From Erwinia aphidicola (lineage in GTDB: Bacteria > Pseudomonadota > Gammaproteobacteria > Enterobacterales > Enterobacteriaceae), in NCBI RefSeq assembly GCF_014773485.1, contig NZ_JACXBP010000001.1:682001-746000 (forward strand): a stretch of DNA of 64,000 nt, written 5' to 3'. This document shows, piece by piece, positions 18,323-28,948 of the stretch. The notes under the pieces are model-generated. The model saw only the letters and a program-made list of their open reading frames with translations, made no database searches and was not told the origin of the DNA. The position numbers were made by a program, and so were the translations under genes. How positions within the stretch are numbered: position 1 is the stretch's first letter; every line of letters starts with the position of its first letter.

Positions 18323-20953
18323 ATGAAACGGGGCTGGAAAAGGGCGCTTGCGGCGCTGCTGGCGGTGATCCTGCTGCTAACAGGACTTCTTCTTACGGTT
18401 ACCCAGTGGCTGCCAAGGGTGGCTGGTATCTGGCTGCCTGCGGATACTACCATCGCACTGGACGGCAATCCGCGCTGGCGCAATGGGGCACTGTTTCTGC
18501 CCGGCATCCGCTACCGCGCGGGCGACTGTCAGCTGGCGAAAGTGGTGAATGTTTCCCTCGGCTACCAGCAAAAACAGTGGCAGCTGGCGGCGGACAGCGT
18601 GGCGATTGACAGCGCCTGCCTGGCTAAACTTCCCACATCAGATAACCCTTCCGCACCGCGCAGCCTCGCCGAATGGCAGCAAATGCTGCCCAACGCCCGC
18701 GTCAATATCCGCCAGCTCAGCGTTTCTCCCTGGCAGCAGTGGGCTGGAGCTCTGCAGCTCACCTTCGATTCCCAGCGCCAGCAGGTCAGCTATCAGAGCA
18801 AAAATCTGACGCTGGCAGCCCAACTGAGCGGACAACAGCTGGCGATCGACGCACTGACGGTTCAGGCGCCCGGCGTGGCACGGCCCGTCACGGTCAGCGG
18901 TACGCTGACGTTGCCACACCTACCCGATGGCCTGCCGGAACAGGGCGCGCTGCGTGGGCAGCTGGCGCTGGCAGGGATCCCTGACCCGCTGCAGATCACG
19001 CTTGACTGGCAGCAGCAGAGCGGCACCCTGTCCGCCATCGCTGAACACCAAAGTACGCCGCTGCTGACGCTGCCATGGCACATCAGCTCTCAGCAGATTG
19101 ACATTACCCAGGGGCAGTGGAGCTGGCCTTACGCCGGGCAGCCGCTGTCAGGGGGAATAGCCCTCAGTGCCAAAAACTGGCAGCAGGGTCTGCCCGCCAG
19201 CGAGATTAGCGGGCGTCTTAATCTGCTGACCCAGGGGCGCGGGGGGAAAGGGAATGTGGTGCTGACGCTCGGCCCTGGTCATCTTGACTGGAGTGACAGC
19301 CAGCTGCCGTTTCGCCTGACGGGTGAGAGCAAACTGGCCAGCCTGCAGTTTTTCGCCGGGCTACCCGGTGAGCTGCGCGGGCCGCTGCTCGACCCGCAGT
19401 TGCACCTGCAGCCCGGCGCACTACTGCGGATGAAAGGGCGGCTGCTGTCGACGCTGGAAGTGGATGAAGCCCGCTGGCCGCTGGCTGGCGTCGCGGTTTC
19501 ATCAGCCGGAATTGATGGCCGACTGCAGGCGATCCTCAGCGCCCACGACGCCGAAATGGGCCGTTTTCGCCTGCATCTGGATGGCCGCGCAACCGACTTC
19601 TGGCCCGATAAAGGGCAGTGGTTGTGGCGCTACTGGGGCGACGGCTATCTGGCTCCGCTGGCGGCGAAGTGGGATATGAATGGTAACGGACGCTGGCAGG
19701 ACACGCTGATTGAGCTGCAGTCGCTGTCGACCGGATTTGACCATCTCACCTATGGCAGCGTCACGGTGGACGCTCCGCGCCTGACGCTCAGTAAGTCGGT
19801 GCGCTGGCAGCGCGACGCGCAGCATCCCGCATTTAACGGCGAGCTGAAGCTCAACGCGCAGGACACGCGCTTCAGCGCCGGGGGCTATCTGCCGCCTTCG
19901 CTTCTGACGCTGACGGTGAAAGGGCGTGACCCGGCGTGGTTCCTCTACAGCGGCAGCCTGCAGGCGCAGCGCATTGGTCCGGTGCAGGTGCGCGGTCGTT
20001 GGGACGGTGAACGCCTGCGTGGGCAGATGTGGTGGCCTCAGCAGTCGCTGCGCGTCTTCCAGCCGCTGCTCAGCCCGGACCTCAAGCTGGCGATTCTGGA
20101 TGGCACGCTCAAGGCTCAGGTGGCGTTTTCTGCCGCCAGCGATCAGGGGCTGGAAGCGGGCGGCCACTTCCTGGTGCAGGACGGCAGTGCGCTGCTGCCG
20201 GATAACGAATTTAACGGCATCGATTTCTCGCTGCCGTTCCGCCTGCGCGAGCACCGCTGGTACTTCGGCACGCACGGCCCGGTCTCGCTGCGCATCAAAG
20301 AGATTAAAAACCAGTTTGCCATGCAAAACGTTACGGCAGATCTGCAGGGCTGGTATCCGTGGAGTGCCAGGCAGCCGCTGGAGCTGAGCAACGTCAGCCT
20401 CGAACTGTTAGGTGGCCAGCTGAGTATGGCCAGCCTGAAGATGCCGCAGACGCAGGCGGCCACGATTACTATTCAGCATCTGAGCGTTTCCGAACTGGTG
20501 ACGGCGATGAAGCTTAAACAGATTGCCATGTCGGGCCACATTAACGGCGCGCTGCCGCTGTGGCTGAATGATTCACGCTGGCTGGTGAAAGAGGGCTGGA
20601 TAGCCAACAGTGGGCCATTAACCGTGCGCATGGATAAAGATATGGCCGATGCCATCAGCAGCAATAACTTTGCCGCCGGAGCGGCGATGGACTGGCTGCG
20701 CTATATGGAAATTTCGCGCAGCTGGGCCACCCTTGACCTCGACAATCTTGGCTGGATGAAAATGACCGCAAAGGTTGATGGCACCAGCCGCTTCAGCAAC
20801 CGTGACCAGCGCGTCACGCTGAACTATACCCAGCAGGAAAACCTGTTCCAACTCTGGCGCAGTCTGCGCTTTGGCGATAACCTGCAATCCTGGGTGGAGC
20901 AAAATGCCACCCTGCCGTCGCAAAAGGAAATGAGTGATGAAAGCCCGAATTAG
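18323..20953 (+). CDS. ydbH: AsmA-like intermembrane phospholipid transport protein YdbH
   Basis: Inner-membrane-anchored AsmA-like protein that spans the periplasm as a lipid-carrying bridge, acting with TamB and YhdP. The 876 residues start with one membrane helix (ALLAVILLLTGLLLTV, about 10-27). The rest is a long repetitive beta-rich periplasmic part that ends at the outer membrane, where YnbE extends it in the published model. The last codons overlap ynbE by 17 bases, indicating translational coupling in ydbH-ynbE-ydbL. Confidence 0.93.
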   Translation: MKRGWKRALAALLAVILLLTGLLLTVTQWLPRVAGIWLPADTTIALDGNPRWRNGALFLPGIRYRAGDCQLAKVVNVSLGYQQKQWQLAADSVAIDSACLAKLPTSDNPSAPRSLAEWQQMLPNARVNIRQLSVSPWQQWAGALQLTFDSQRQQVSYQSKNLTLAAQLSGQQLAIDALTVQAPGVARPVTVSGTLTLPHLPDGLPEQGALRGQLALAGIPDPLQITLDWQQQSGTLSAIAEHQSTPLLTLPWHISSQQIDITQGQWSWPYAGQPLSGGIALSAKNWQQGLPASEISGRLNLLTQGRGGKGNVVLTLGPGHLDWSDSQLPFRLTGESKLASLQFFAGLPGELRGPLLDPQLHLQPGALLRMKGRLLSTLEVDEARWPLAGVAVSSAGIDGRLQAILSAHDAEMGRFRLHLDGRATDFWPDKGQWLWRYWGDGYLAPLAAKWDMNGNGRWQDTLIELQSLSTGFDHLTYGSVTVDAPRLTLSKSVRWQRDAQHPAFNGELKLNAQDTRFSAGGYLPPSLLTLTVKGRDPAWFLYSGSLQAQRIGPVQVRGRWDGERLRGQMWWPQQSLRVFQPLLSPDLKLAILDGTLKAQVAFSAASDQGLEAGGHFLVQDGSALLPDNEFNGIDFSLPFRLREHRWYFGTHGPVSLRIKEIKNQFAMQNVTADLQGWYPWSARQPLELSNVSLELLGGQLSMASLKMPQTQAATITIQHLSVSELVTAMKLKQIAMSGHINGALPLWLNDSRWLVKEGWIANSGPLTVRMDKDMADAISSNNFAAGAAMDWLRYMEISRSWATLDLDNLGWMKMTAKVDGTSRFSNRDQRVTLNYTQQENLFQLWRSLRFGDNLQSWVEQNATLPSQKEMSDESPN

Positions 20954-21128
20954 CCTGCTGATGGCAGGCTGTCTATTGCTGCTTAGCGGCTGTATCCCCC
21001 GCATTGAGGTTGCCGCGCCAAAAGAGCCGATCACCATCAATATGAACGTCAAAATTGAGCATGAGATCCATATCAAGGTCGATAAAGACGTGGAAGCCCT
21101 GTTAAAAAACCAGAGCGGTCTGTTCTGA
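20937..21128 (+). CDS. ynbE: Outer-membrane lipoprotein YnbE
   Basis: A 63-residue lipoprotein with lipobox LLSGC (Cys20 lipidated). It then carries the conserved IPRIEVAAPKEPITINMNVKIEHEI segment, split here as IPRIEVAAPKEP and ITINMNVKIEHEI, which forms a beta strand. In E. coli YnbE multimerises and joins YdbH to complete the bridge to the outer membrane. I chose the ATG at 20937; a GTG one codon earlier also opens the frame. It starts inside the end of ydbH. Confidence 0.94.
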   Translation: MKARISLLMAGCLLLLSGCIPRIEVAAPKEPITINMNVKIEHEIHIKVDKDVEALLKNQSGLF

Positions 21129-21138
21129 GGAGCAAGCA

Positions 21139-21462
21139 ATGAAACGACTTTGCAGCGGATTACTGCTGGGCTGCCTGCTGTTGTCGCCACAGGTGATGGC
21201 GCTGACGCTTGATGAGGCTCGGCAGCAGGGGCGCGTAGGCGAAACGCTTAACGGCTACATTGCCGCGGTGCAGCAGGATGCAGAGACAGCGGCGCTGGTG
21301 AAAGAGATCAATGCCGGGCGCATGAATCAGTATCAGATACTGGCGCAGCAGAACAATTTGACCACGCGTGACGTGGCGAATATCGCCGGGCAGAAGCTGG
21401 TAGAGCGGGCAAAGCCGGGAGAGTTCGTGCGGGGGATAAACGGCCAGTGGATTAAGAAGTAG
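21139..21462 (+). CDS. ydbL: YdbL periplasmic protein
   Basis: A 107-residue protein with a signal peptide (LLLGCLLLSPQVMA) and the DUF1318 domain (LDEARQQGRVGETLNGYIA, through NGQWIKK). In E. coli it is described as a chaperone-like factor that limits YnbE multimers. It is the last gene of ydbH-ynbE-ydbL, 10 bp after ynbE with ribosome site GAGGAG, and is followed at once by a strong terminator. Confidence 0.94.
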   Translation: MKRLCSGLLLGCLLLSPQVMALTLDEARQQGRVGETLNGYIAAVQQDAETAALVKEINAGRMNQYQILAQQNNLTTRDVANIAGQKLVERAKPGEFVRGINGQWIKK

Positions 21463-21497
21463 CTAAGGCACCGTCACGGTGCCTTAGCCTTTCTTTT
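21462..21497 (+). terminator. Terminator of the ydbH-ynbE-ydbL operon
   Basis: A perfect 12-bp stem, GCTAAGGCACCG with CGGTGCCTTAGC, has a 3-base loop and is followed by CTTTCTTTT. It overlaps the ydbL stop codon region and also faces the end of azoR on the other strand. Confidence 0.9.
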
Positions 21498-21508
21498 GGC
21501 GATAAAAC

Positions 21509-22132
<624 letters not shown>

Positions 22133-22347
22133 TCATGCGGAAGGCTATCCGCTCAATGGATAACACTTTACGGATAAATGACGGCGAGTGTAAGTGCGAG
22201 TTTTCGATATCAATGTTCGAAATAATTGAATAACAGCTCGCGGGCAAATAAATCGCTAAGTCGCTGTCTGTGCTAGAATACGCAAAAATTTTAATCCCTG
22301 ATAATGCCATGTTGCCCGCATCAGGCGCGACAAAGTGAGCTTTTACC

Positions 22348-25300
22348 ATGTCTGAATCACCACAATCTGCCCTGGCGCCGCTCTATTCACGGCTGGATTT
22401 GCTAATGTTGCGCGACCGCCAGCGCTTCCAGCGCCGCCTGCAGGGCGCGAAAAAAATTAAAAATCCGGCGGCGCTCCAGGCGCTGACCGATGAGCTGAGT
22501 GCGGAAATCGCTCAGGCCGAGCAGCGCGTGGCCGCGCGACGTGCCGCGACGCCAACCCTCCGCTACCCGGAAAATCTGCCGGTCAGCCAGAAGAAGCAGG
22601 ATATTGCCGATGCTATCCGCGATCACCAGGTGGTGATCGTCGCCGGGGAAACCGGTTCGGGTAAAACCACGCAGCTGCCGAAAATCTGCATGGAGCTGGG
22701 GCGCGGCATTCGCGGGCTGATAGGCCACACGCAGCCACGCCGCCTGGCGGCACGCACCGTTGCTGACCGTATTGCAGCGGAGCTGGAAACCTCACTCGGC
22801 GGCTGTGTCGGCTGCAAGGTGCGCTTTAACGATCAGGTCGGTGAAACCACCCAGGTCAAACTGATGACCGACGGTATTCTGCTGGCGGAGATCCAGCAGG
22901 ATCGGCTGCTGATGCAGTACGACACCATCATTATCGATGAAGCGCACGAGCGCAGCCTGAACATCGACTTCCTATTGGGCTATCTGCGCGAGCTGCTGCC
23001 TAAGCGCCCGGACCTGAAGGTGATCATCACCTCGGCGACCATTGATCCGCAGCGTTTCTCACGCCATTTCCATAACGCACCGGTGATTGAAGTCTCCGGC
23101 CGCACTTATCCGGTGGAAGTTCGCTACCGTCCGGTAGTGGAAGATGCTGATGATACTGACCGCGACCAGCTGCAGGCCATTTTTGACGCGGTGGATGAGC
23201 TGGGGCGTGAGAGCCGTGGCGATATCCTGATCTTTATGAGCGGTGAACGCGAAATTCGTGACACCGCCGATGCACTGATGAAGCGCGACCTGCCGCATAC
23301 TGAAGTGCTGCCGCTGTATGCGCGCCTGTCGAACGCCGAGCAGAACCGCGTGTTCCAGTCCCATGCCGGGCGCCGCATCGTGCTGGCGACCAACGTGGCG
23401 GAAACCTCGCTGACCGTACCGGGCATCAAATACGTCATCGATCCGGGCACGGCACGCATCAGCCGCTACAGCTTCCGTACCAAGGTGCAGCGCCTGCCGA
23501 TTGAGCCGATTTCTCAGGCCTCCGCTAACCAGCGTAAAGGGCGTTGCGGACGCGTCTCGGAGGGTATCTGCATCCGTTTATACGCGGAGGAGGATTTCCT
23601 CAGCCGCCCGGCGTTTACCGACCCGGAGATCCTGCGTACTAACCTGGCCTCGGTGATCCTGCAGATGACGGCGCTTGGCCTCGGCGATATTGCCGCTTTC
23701 CCGTTTGTGCAGGCACCGGACCAGCGCAATATCCAGGACGGGGTACGTCTGCTGGAGGAGCTGGGTGCCATCACGCTCGCTGACAATCAGCGCTATCAGC
23801 TCACCCCATCGGGCCGTGCACTGGCGCAGCTGCCGGTCGACCCACGCCTGGCGAAAATGGTGCTGGAGGCACAGAAATATGGCTGCGTGCGCGAGGTGAT
23901 GATTATCACCGCCGCGCTGTCGATCCAGGATCCGCGCGAGCGCCCGGCGGAGAAGAAACAGGCATCCGATGAGAAGCACCAGCGCTTTGCTGATAAAGAG
24001 TCTGATTTCCTCGCCTTTGTAAACCTGTGGAACTACCTGCAGGAGCAGCAAAAAGCGCTCTCCTCCAGCCAGTTCCGGCGCCAGTGCAAAACCGAATACC
24101 TGAACTACCTGCGCGTGCGCGAGTGGCAGGACATCTATACCCAGCTGCGCCAGGTCGTGCGCGAACTCGGGCTGCCGGTGAACAGCGCACCGGCCGAAAT
24201 GCGTGAAATTCACACCGCCTTACTCACCGGGCTACTGTCGCATATCGGTCAGAAGGATGCGGACAAACAGGAATTTACCGGAGCGCGCAACGCCCGTTTC
24301 GCCATCTTCCCCGGCTCCGGTTTATTCAAAAAGCCACCGAAGTGGACCATGGTCGCCGAACTGGTGGAAACCAGCCGCCTGTGGGGGCGCATTGCGGCGC
24401 GCATTGAGCCGGAGTGGATTGAACCGGTGGCGCAGCACCTGCTGAAGCGCAGTTATAGCGAGCCGCACTGGGAAAAAGGTCAGGGCGCGGTGATGGCCAG
24501 CGAGAAAGTAACGCTGTACGGTCTGCCGATCGTCGCTGCCCGTAAGGTGAATTACGGCACGATTGACCCGGTGCTATCGCGCGAGCTGTTTATCCGTCAC
24601 GCCCTGGTGGAGGGCGACTGGCAGACGCGCCACGCCTTCTTTAAGGCGAACCTTAAGCTGCGTGCCGAAGTTGAAGAGCTGGAGCACAAGTCGCGCCGGC
24701 GCGACATCCTGGTGGATGATGAAACGCTGTTTGCATTCTACGACCAGCGTATTGCCCACGACGTGGTTTCCGCGCGCCATTTCGACAGCTGGTGGAAAAC
24801 CGTCAGTCGCGAAGAGCCGGATCGCCTTAACTTCGCCAAAGAGATGCTGATCAAGCAGGGCGCGGAAAACGTCAGCAAGCTCGACTATCCGAACTTCTGG
24901 CATCAGGGCAATCTGAAACTGCGCCTGAGCTATCAGTTTGAGCCAGGGGCAGATGCCGATGGCGTGACGGTGCACGTACCGCTGCCGCTGCTCAACCAGG
25001 TGGAAGAGCGGGGTTTTGAGTGGCAGATCCCCGGTATCCGCCGCGAGCTGGTGATTGCGCTGATCAAATCACTGCCTAAGCCGTTACGCCGTAACTTCGT
25101 TCCCGCGCCGAACTACGCCGATGCATTCCTTGGCCGCGCGACGCCGCTTGAGCTGCCGCTGCTGGAGTCGCTGGAGCGCGAATTCCGCCGCATGTCAGGC
25201 GTAACGCTGGAACGCGAAGCCTGGCAGTGGGATCAGGTGCCCGATCATCTGAAAATGACCTTCCGCATTGTTGACGAAAACAACCGCAAGCTGGCGGAAG

Positions 25301-26247
25301 GGAAAGATCTGACGGCGTTAAAACTGCAGTTAAAAGGCAAAGTCCAGGAAACCCTGTCGAAAGTGGCTGATGACGGTCTGGAGCAGAGCGGGCTGCATAT
25401 CTGGAGCTTTGGCGATCTGCCGGATCACTTCGAGCAGAAGCGCGGTAGCTATAGCGTGAAAGCCTGGCCTGCGCTGGTAGACGAAAAAGAGAGCGTGGCG
25501 ATCCGCCTGTTTGACTCGCAGCACGAGCAGCAAAAAGCGATGTGGCGCGGCCAGCGCCGCCTGCTGCTGCTGAATATCCCGTCGCCGATTAAGTATCTGC
25601 ACGAAAAGCTGCCAAACAAGGCCAAGCTGGGGCTGTACTTCAACCCTTATGGCAAAGTGCTGGATCTGATCGACGACTGCATCGCCTGCGGCGTGGATAA
25701 GCTGATTGCCGAACACGGTGGCCCAAGCTGGCAGGAGCAGGGCTACATGCAGCTGCATGATAAAGTCCGCGCCGAACTGAACGACACGGTGGTCGAGATT
25801 GCGAAGAAGGTCGAACAGATCCTCACCTCGGTGTTCAATATCAATAAGCGGCTGAAAGGGCGCGTGGACATGACGATGGCGCTGGCGCTATCGGATATCA
25901 AAGCGCAGATGGGCGGCCTGGTGTATCGCGGATTTGTCACCGGCAACGGCTGGAAACGCCTCGGCGATACCCTGCGCTACCTGCACGCCATTGAGCGGCG
26001 CATGGAGAAACTGGCGGTTGATCCGCACAGCGACCGTGCGCGCATGATGAAGGTCGAAACGGTGAAGCAGGCGTGGAATACGTGGTTCAACAAGCTGCCG
26101 CTTGAGCGCAGGGATGATGAGGAAGTACAGGATATCCGCTGGATGATTGAGGAGCTGCGCGTCAGTTTCTTCGCGCAGCAGCTGGGAACACCTTACCCAA
26201 TCTCCGAAAAGCGTATTTTACAGGCGATGGAGCAGATTACTGTCTGA
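22348..26247 (+). CDS. hrpA: ATP-dependent RNA helicase HrpA
   Basis: DEAH-box RNA helicase that in E. coli acts on translating or stalled ribosomes. The 1299 residues match the full family length. Walker A GETGSGKT is at 100-107, DEAH at 197-200, SATID follows, then QRKGRCGRV (motif VI) near 400. The OB-fold region and the long C-terminal domain specific to HrpA fill the rest. The ATG at 22348 has only a weak ribosome site (GTGAG). Confidence 0.96.
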   Translation: MSESPQSALAPLYSRLDLLMLRDRQRFQRRLQGAKKIKNPAALQALTDELSAEIAQAEQRVAARRAATPTLRYPENLPVSQKKQDIADAIRDHQVVIVAGETGSGKTTQLPKICMELGRGIRGLIGHTQPRRLAARTVADRIAAELETSLGGCVGCKVRFNDQVGETTQVKLMTDGILLAEIQQDRLLMQYDTIIIDEAHERSLNIDFLLGYLRELLPKRPDLKVIITSATIDPQRFSRHFHNAPVIEVSGRTYPVEVRYRPVVEDADDTDRDQLQAIFDAVDELGRESRGDILIFMSGEREIRDTADALMKRDLPHTEVLPLYARLSNAEQNRVFQSHAGRRIVLATNVAETSLTVPGIKYVIDPGTARISRYSFRTKVQRLPIEPISQASANQRKGRCGRVSEGICIRLYAEEDFLSRPAFTDPEILRTNLASVILQMTALGLGDIAAFPFVQAPDQRNIQDGVRLLEELGAITLADNQRYQLTPSGRALAQLPVDPRLAKMVLEAQKYGCVREVMIITAALSIQDPRERPAEKKQASDEKHQRFADKESDFLAFVNLWNYLQEQQKALSSSQFRRQCKTEYLNYLRVREWQDIYTQLRQVVRELGLPVNSAPAEMREIHTALLTGLLSHIGQKDADKQEFTGARNARFAIFPGSGLFKKPPKWTMVAELVETSRLWGRIAARIEPEWIEPVAQHLLKRSYSEPHWEKGQGAVMASEKVTLYGLPIVAARKVNYGTIDPVLSRELFIRHALVEGDWQTRHAFFKANLKLRAEVEELEHKSRRRDILVDDETLFAFYDQRIAHDVVSARHFDSWWKTVSREEPDRLNFAKEMLIKQGAENVSKLDYPNFWHQGNLKLRLSYQFEPGADADGVTVHVPLPLLNQVEERGFEWQIPGIRRELVIALIKSLPKPLRRNFVPAPNYADAFLGRATPLELPLLESLEREFRRMSGVTLEREAWQWDQVPDHLKMTFRIVDENNRKLAEGKDLTALKLQLKGKVQETLSKVADDGLEQSGLHIWSFGDLPDHFEQKRGSYSVKAWPALVDEKESVAIRLFDSQHEQQKAMWRGQRRLLLLNIPSPIKYLHEKLPNKAKLGLYFNPYGKVLDLIDDCIACGVDKLIAEHGGPSWQEQGYMQLHDKVRAELNDTVVEIAKKVEQILTSVFNINKRLKGRVDMTMALALSDIKAQMGGLVYRGFVTGNGWKRLGDTLRYLHAIERRMEKLAVDPHSDRARMMKVETVKQAWNTWFNKLPLERRDDEEVQDIRWMIEELRVSFFAQQLGTPYPISEKRILQAMEQITV

Positions 26248-26295
26248 CAGTGGTCGGGGGTTGATGGCGCACCGCAGCGGGTCGCCATCGGTTGT

Positions 26296-27156
26296 TTAAT
26301 CCCCATACTCCTCCGTGAGAAGACTGCGGCTCGCCGGACGATATTTTGCCACCAGTGCTGCGGCAATCGCTTCAGTCTCTGCATCCGCAACCCCAGTGTA
26401 GTTCGAGGGGCGGAAATGCATCTGGAATACGCTGATAGCCTGCCTGGTTGCGGCGTCGTTCACGCCAGTTTGTGGAATAGTGTAACCGTAGCTGGCGAGA
26501 TCGGCCTGAATTTTACTGACCGAACCCGCGGCGGCAAATGAGCGACCGGCAAGGTAGTGCTGCACGGTATGTTTGTCGGGCCAGGCGCCGATTCCCTGTT
26601 CAGCCAGCTGTTGCCAGGGAAACAGTGGGCCGGGGTCAACCTTGCGCGTTGGCGCAACATCACTGTGTCCGAGAACGTTATAAGGGGTAATGCCATAACG
26701 CTGGATGATATCTTTCGCCAGGCTGGCCACCAGCCTGATTTGCTGCGCATCCCAGGGATACCAGTATCTGTCCAGCGCGTCCTGACGGTAACCCAGGTTG
26801 ACAATCTCCACGCCGATAGAGCTGTCATTGAGATTGCTGCGGCCATGCCAGTTGCTGAGGCCGGCATGCCAGGCACGCTTATCCTCAGGGACCAGCTGGT
26901 AGACCATTTTTTTACTTAATGCCGGATCGGCGGCCGAGGGGACAAGGTAATGCGCGCTCACTGAACCCCGGGTTAATGACGCCATGGATGCGGCATCGTC
27001 TTCTGCGGTGTAGTGAAGGATGAGAAAACGAACGCGTTCATTCTGACTTTGCGAAGGGTGCTGAGTATTGACCTGGTAACCTGGCCGTGAAACGAGGTTA
27101 CCGGTTGAACATCCGGTCAATGCTATGGCGAGGATCGCCGTGAGGGCTTTATTCAT
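26296..27156 (-). CDS. amiD: Outer-membrane N-acetylmuramoyl-L-alanine amidase AmiD
   Basis: Zinc amidase anchored in the outer membrane that cuts the MurNAc-L-Ala bond, including on anhydro-muropeptides. The 286 residues start with a lipoprotein signal (lipobox ALTGC, Cys16). The amidase_2 domain follows (ILHYTAED, KRAWHAGLSNWHG, SIGVEIVN, VLGHSDVAPTRKVDPG), and a C-terminal peptidoglycan-binding domain comes last (about 205-275). It is close to hrpA tail to tail, 49 bp apart. Confidence 0.93.
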   Translation of the reverse strand: MNKALTAILAIALTGCSTGNLVSRPGYQVNTQHPSQSQNERVRFLILHYTAEDDAASMASLTRGSVSAHYLVPSAADPALSKKMVYQLVPEDKRAWHAGLSNWHGRSNLNDSSIGVEIVNLGYRQDALDRYWYPWDAQQIRLVASLAKDIIQRYGITPYNVLGHSDVAPTRKVDPGPLFPWQQLAEQGIGAWPDKHTVQHYLAGRSFAAAGSVSKIQADLASYGYTIPQTGVNDAATRQAISVFQMHFRPSNYTGVADAETEAIAAALVAKYRPASRSLLTEEYGD

Positions 27157-27256
27157 GATTTCCGTCCGTGAAGTGAATTAATACAGGCGCTGACAGTATT
27201 ATTTAATTCACCCCGGCGGAACATCGTTAAAACGGCTATCAGATTGACGATAGATG

Positions 27257-28063
27257 CTACTGCGCTAACGCTTCCAGGCTGTCGCGGAAGGCAGTCACAG
27301 CGATAGCGCGGTTGTCTGCCAGGTAGCGGTCTTTCGCCGCCGGAGCAGAACTCTGCACCGCGATCAGCTGCCAGTCGCCGTTCACTTTCAACATCAGCGG
27401 GGAGCCACTGTCGCCGGGCAGGGTATCGCACTGGTGCGACAGCACGGTTTTCTGCGCCCAGCCGGTAATCAGGCAGTCGCTGTGGGAGTAAAGCGTTTCA
27501 AGATGGTCTTCAGGATAGCCCGCCTGGGTAACCCGACGGCCAGTCTGCTTCAGTGCGGCGGTCAGTTCTGAACGCGAACCGGCGAACAGCGGCACCGGAA
27601 CAATCCCGGAAGGGGGATTACGCAGCACAATCAAACCAAAATCATAAGGCGCAGCGGAGGCGGGTACGATCCAGCCATCGCCATCCGCTTTTAGCTTCCT
27701 GCCCAGAGCCGGATCAACCCGCGCTTCAATATCGTGGATCTCATAGCGCCAGCCGCCTTTACCATTGGCGATAAAACGCAGCGCCACGGCTTTATCCAGT
27801 TTTCCCGGGGGATTAAGCAGGCAGTGTCCGGCGGTTAACGCCAGGTTTGGGGCAATCAGGGTAGCACTGCAAAGGTTACCGCTCTCTGTTTCCAGCTGGC
27901 CGATGGCTTCCCACGGTGGCGTAGCGGTCTGGCTTACCGGCAGGCGATCGTCCTTGCCAAAAAATAGCGTTTTTACGTCGGCTTCACTCGGGCCGTCATC
28001 ATCGGCGTAAGAATAGAACGAAAAGGCTAAGCAACCCATTAATAACACAGCAGTCAGGCGCAT
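27257..28063 (-). CDS. ydgD: Trypsin-like periplasmic serine protease YdgD
   Basis: A 268-residue S1-family (trypsin fold) protein with a signal peptide ([20 protein letters not shown]). His of the triad is in LTAGHCL, Ser in [12 protein letters not shown], and Asp probably in PYDFGLIVL. Cysteines in [19 protein letters not shown] and HQCDTL can form disulfides. The frame opens at 28087, but I chose the ATG at 28063, which begins the signal peptide. It follows asr-ydgU, the E. coli order (asr, ydgD). Its substrate is unknown. Confidence 0.88.
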   Translation of the reverse strand: MRLTAVLLMGCLAFSFYSYADDDGPSEADVKTLFFGKDDRLPVSQTATPPWEAIGQLETESGNLCSATLIAPNLALTAGHCLLNPPGKLDKAVALRFIANGKGGWRYEIHDIEARVDPALGRKLKADGDGWIVPASAAPYDFGLIVLRNPPSGIVPVPLFAGSRSELTAALKQTGRRVTQAGYPEDHLETLYSHSDCLITGWAQKTVLSHQCDTLPGDSGSPLMLKVNGDWQLIAVQSSAPAAKDRYLADNRAIAVTAFRDSLEALAQ

Positions 28064-28182
28064 ATTTTTCTCAGGCTGGAGAAGCATTGTAATTTGTGGT
28101 TACGCTAATGCAGTAACTATAGACGGATAGTGCCAGAAAAGGGAGTTTAATTTGGAATATCAGCACGCTACAGAGACTGCAT

Positions 28183-28266
28183 TTAAAGATAGAAGCTGGC
28201 GGCAACAACGCCACAGACGATCATCACAACCAGAATGATTTCGAATAAATAGCGACGCACCATCAT
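28183..28266 (-). CDS. ydgU: Acid-inducible small membrane protein YdgU
   Basis: A 27-codon ORF encodes MMVRRYLFEIILVV and MIVCGVVAASFYL: a basic start and one membrane helix. AAGGAG lies 6 bases before the first of two ATGs. It sits directly downstream of asr, the position of YdgU in E. coli, where asr and ydgU are expressed together on acid shock. The R-Y-x-F-E-I/F-I-L pattern fits my memory of YdgU. A terminator hairpin (28279-28307) separates it from asr, so its level should depend on read-through. Confidence 0.82.
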   Translation of the reverse strand: MMVRRYLFEIILVVMIVCGVVAASFYL

Positions 28267-28278
28267 CCGAAACTCCTT

Positions 28279-28307
28279 AAAAAAACACCCGGTAAAACCG
28301 GGTGTTT
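28279..28307 (-). terminator. Intrinsic terminator between asr and ydgU
   Basis: On the minus strand an 11-bp perfect stem (28283-28293 with 28297-28307; AAACACCCGGT arms) and a 3-base loop are followed by a U run. The U run leads straight into the AAGGAG ribosome site of ydgU, so the ydgU message must come from leaky termination or processing. Confidence 0.88.
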
Positions 28308-28389
28308 GAGTTTATGGGCCAACCCCTACAATGTCTCAAGGAGTGGACCGCTTTTTGGCTCCGCCCGAGGGCGGAGCTCGGCTGAAGAG

Positions 28390-28842
28390 TTAAGCCTTAG
28401 GAGCGACTTTCTTAGCTTTGTGGTGTTTTTTAGCAGCCTGCGCTTTCTGAGCTACAGGTTTTTTAGCCGCTTTGTGATGCTTTTTAGCCGCCTGCGCTTT
28501 CTGGGCTACAGGTTTTTTAGCTGCTTTGTGGTGCTTTTTAGCGGCCTGCGCTTTCTGAGCGGCAGCTTTCTTGGCTTTGTGGTGCTTTTTAGCAGCCTGC
28601 GCTTTCTGAGCGGCAGCTTTTTTAGCTTTGTGGTGCTTCTTAGCAGCCTGAGCTTTCTGAGCTACAGCTTTATGATGTTTTTTCACGTGCTTAACAGAGG
28701 CTTTAGCTGGAGCCGGTGCAGCAGTGGTGGTGGTAGCAGCTGGAGCAGCAGTTGTTGCTGGAGCAGCGCTGGTTTCAGCAGCGAAAGCAACTGAAGACAG
28801 ACCCATTGCAGCGGCGACAACCAGAGCGAATAATTTTTTCAT
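28390..28842 (-). CDS. asr: Acid shock protein Asr
   Basis: Periplasmic, very basic and disordered protein induced strongly at low pH. It is thought to protect other envelope proteins by binding or sequestering them. The 150 residues begin with a signal peptide (cleavage after SVAFA, about 21), then an Ala/Thr/Pro-rich stretch, then tandem repeats of the type KKHHKA(A)KKxxAQKAQAA from about 55 to the end. The low-complexity repeats are prone to length variation. A likely RstA box lies upstream (28949-28962) with a -10 TATAGT at 28901-28906. Confidence 0.95.
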   Translation of the reverse strand: MKKLFALVVAAAMGLSSVAFAAETSAAPATTAAPAATTTTAAPAPAKASVKHVKKHHKAVAQKAQAAKKHHKAKKAAAQKAQAAKKHHKAKKAAAQKAQAAKKHHKAAKKPVAQKAQAAKKHHKAAKKPVAQKAQAAKKHHKAKKVAPKA

Positions 28843-28948
28843 TGTGAAACCCTCAAAGTGTTTAGTTCATGTATCAGCCCACTGCGGGGCCGGTGAAGAG
28901 ACTATAAGGGAATGCGAGGCGGGCTTCCGTGAGTGATTGGTATCGGCG

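Noticed and set aside
28390..28640. CRISPR-like or tandem repeat array
   Set aside because: The repeats are in frame inside asr and encode the Lys/His/Ala-rich protein repeats; there are no unique spacers.
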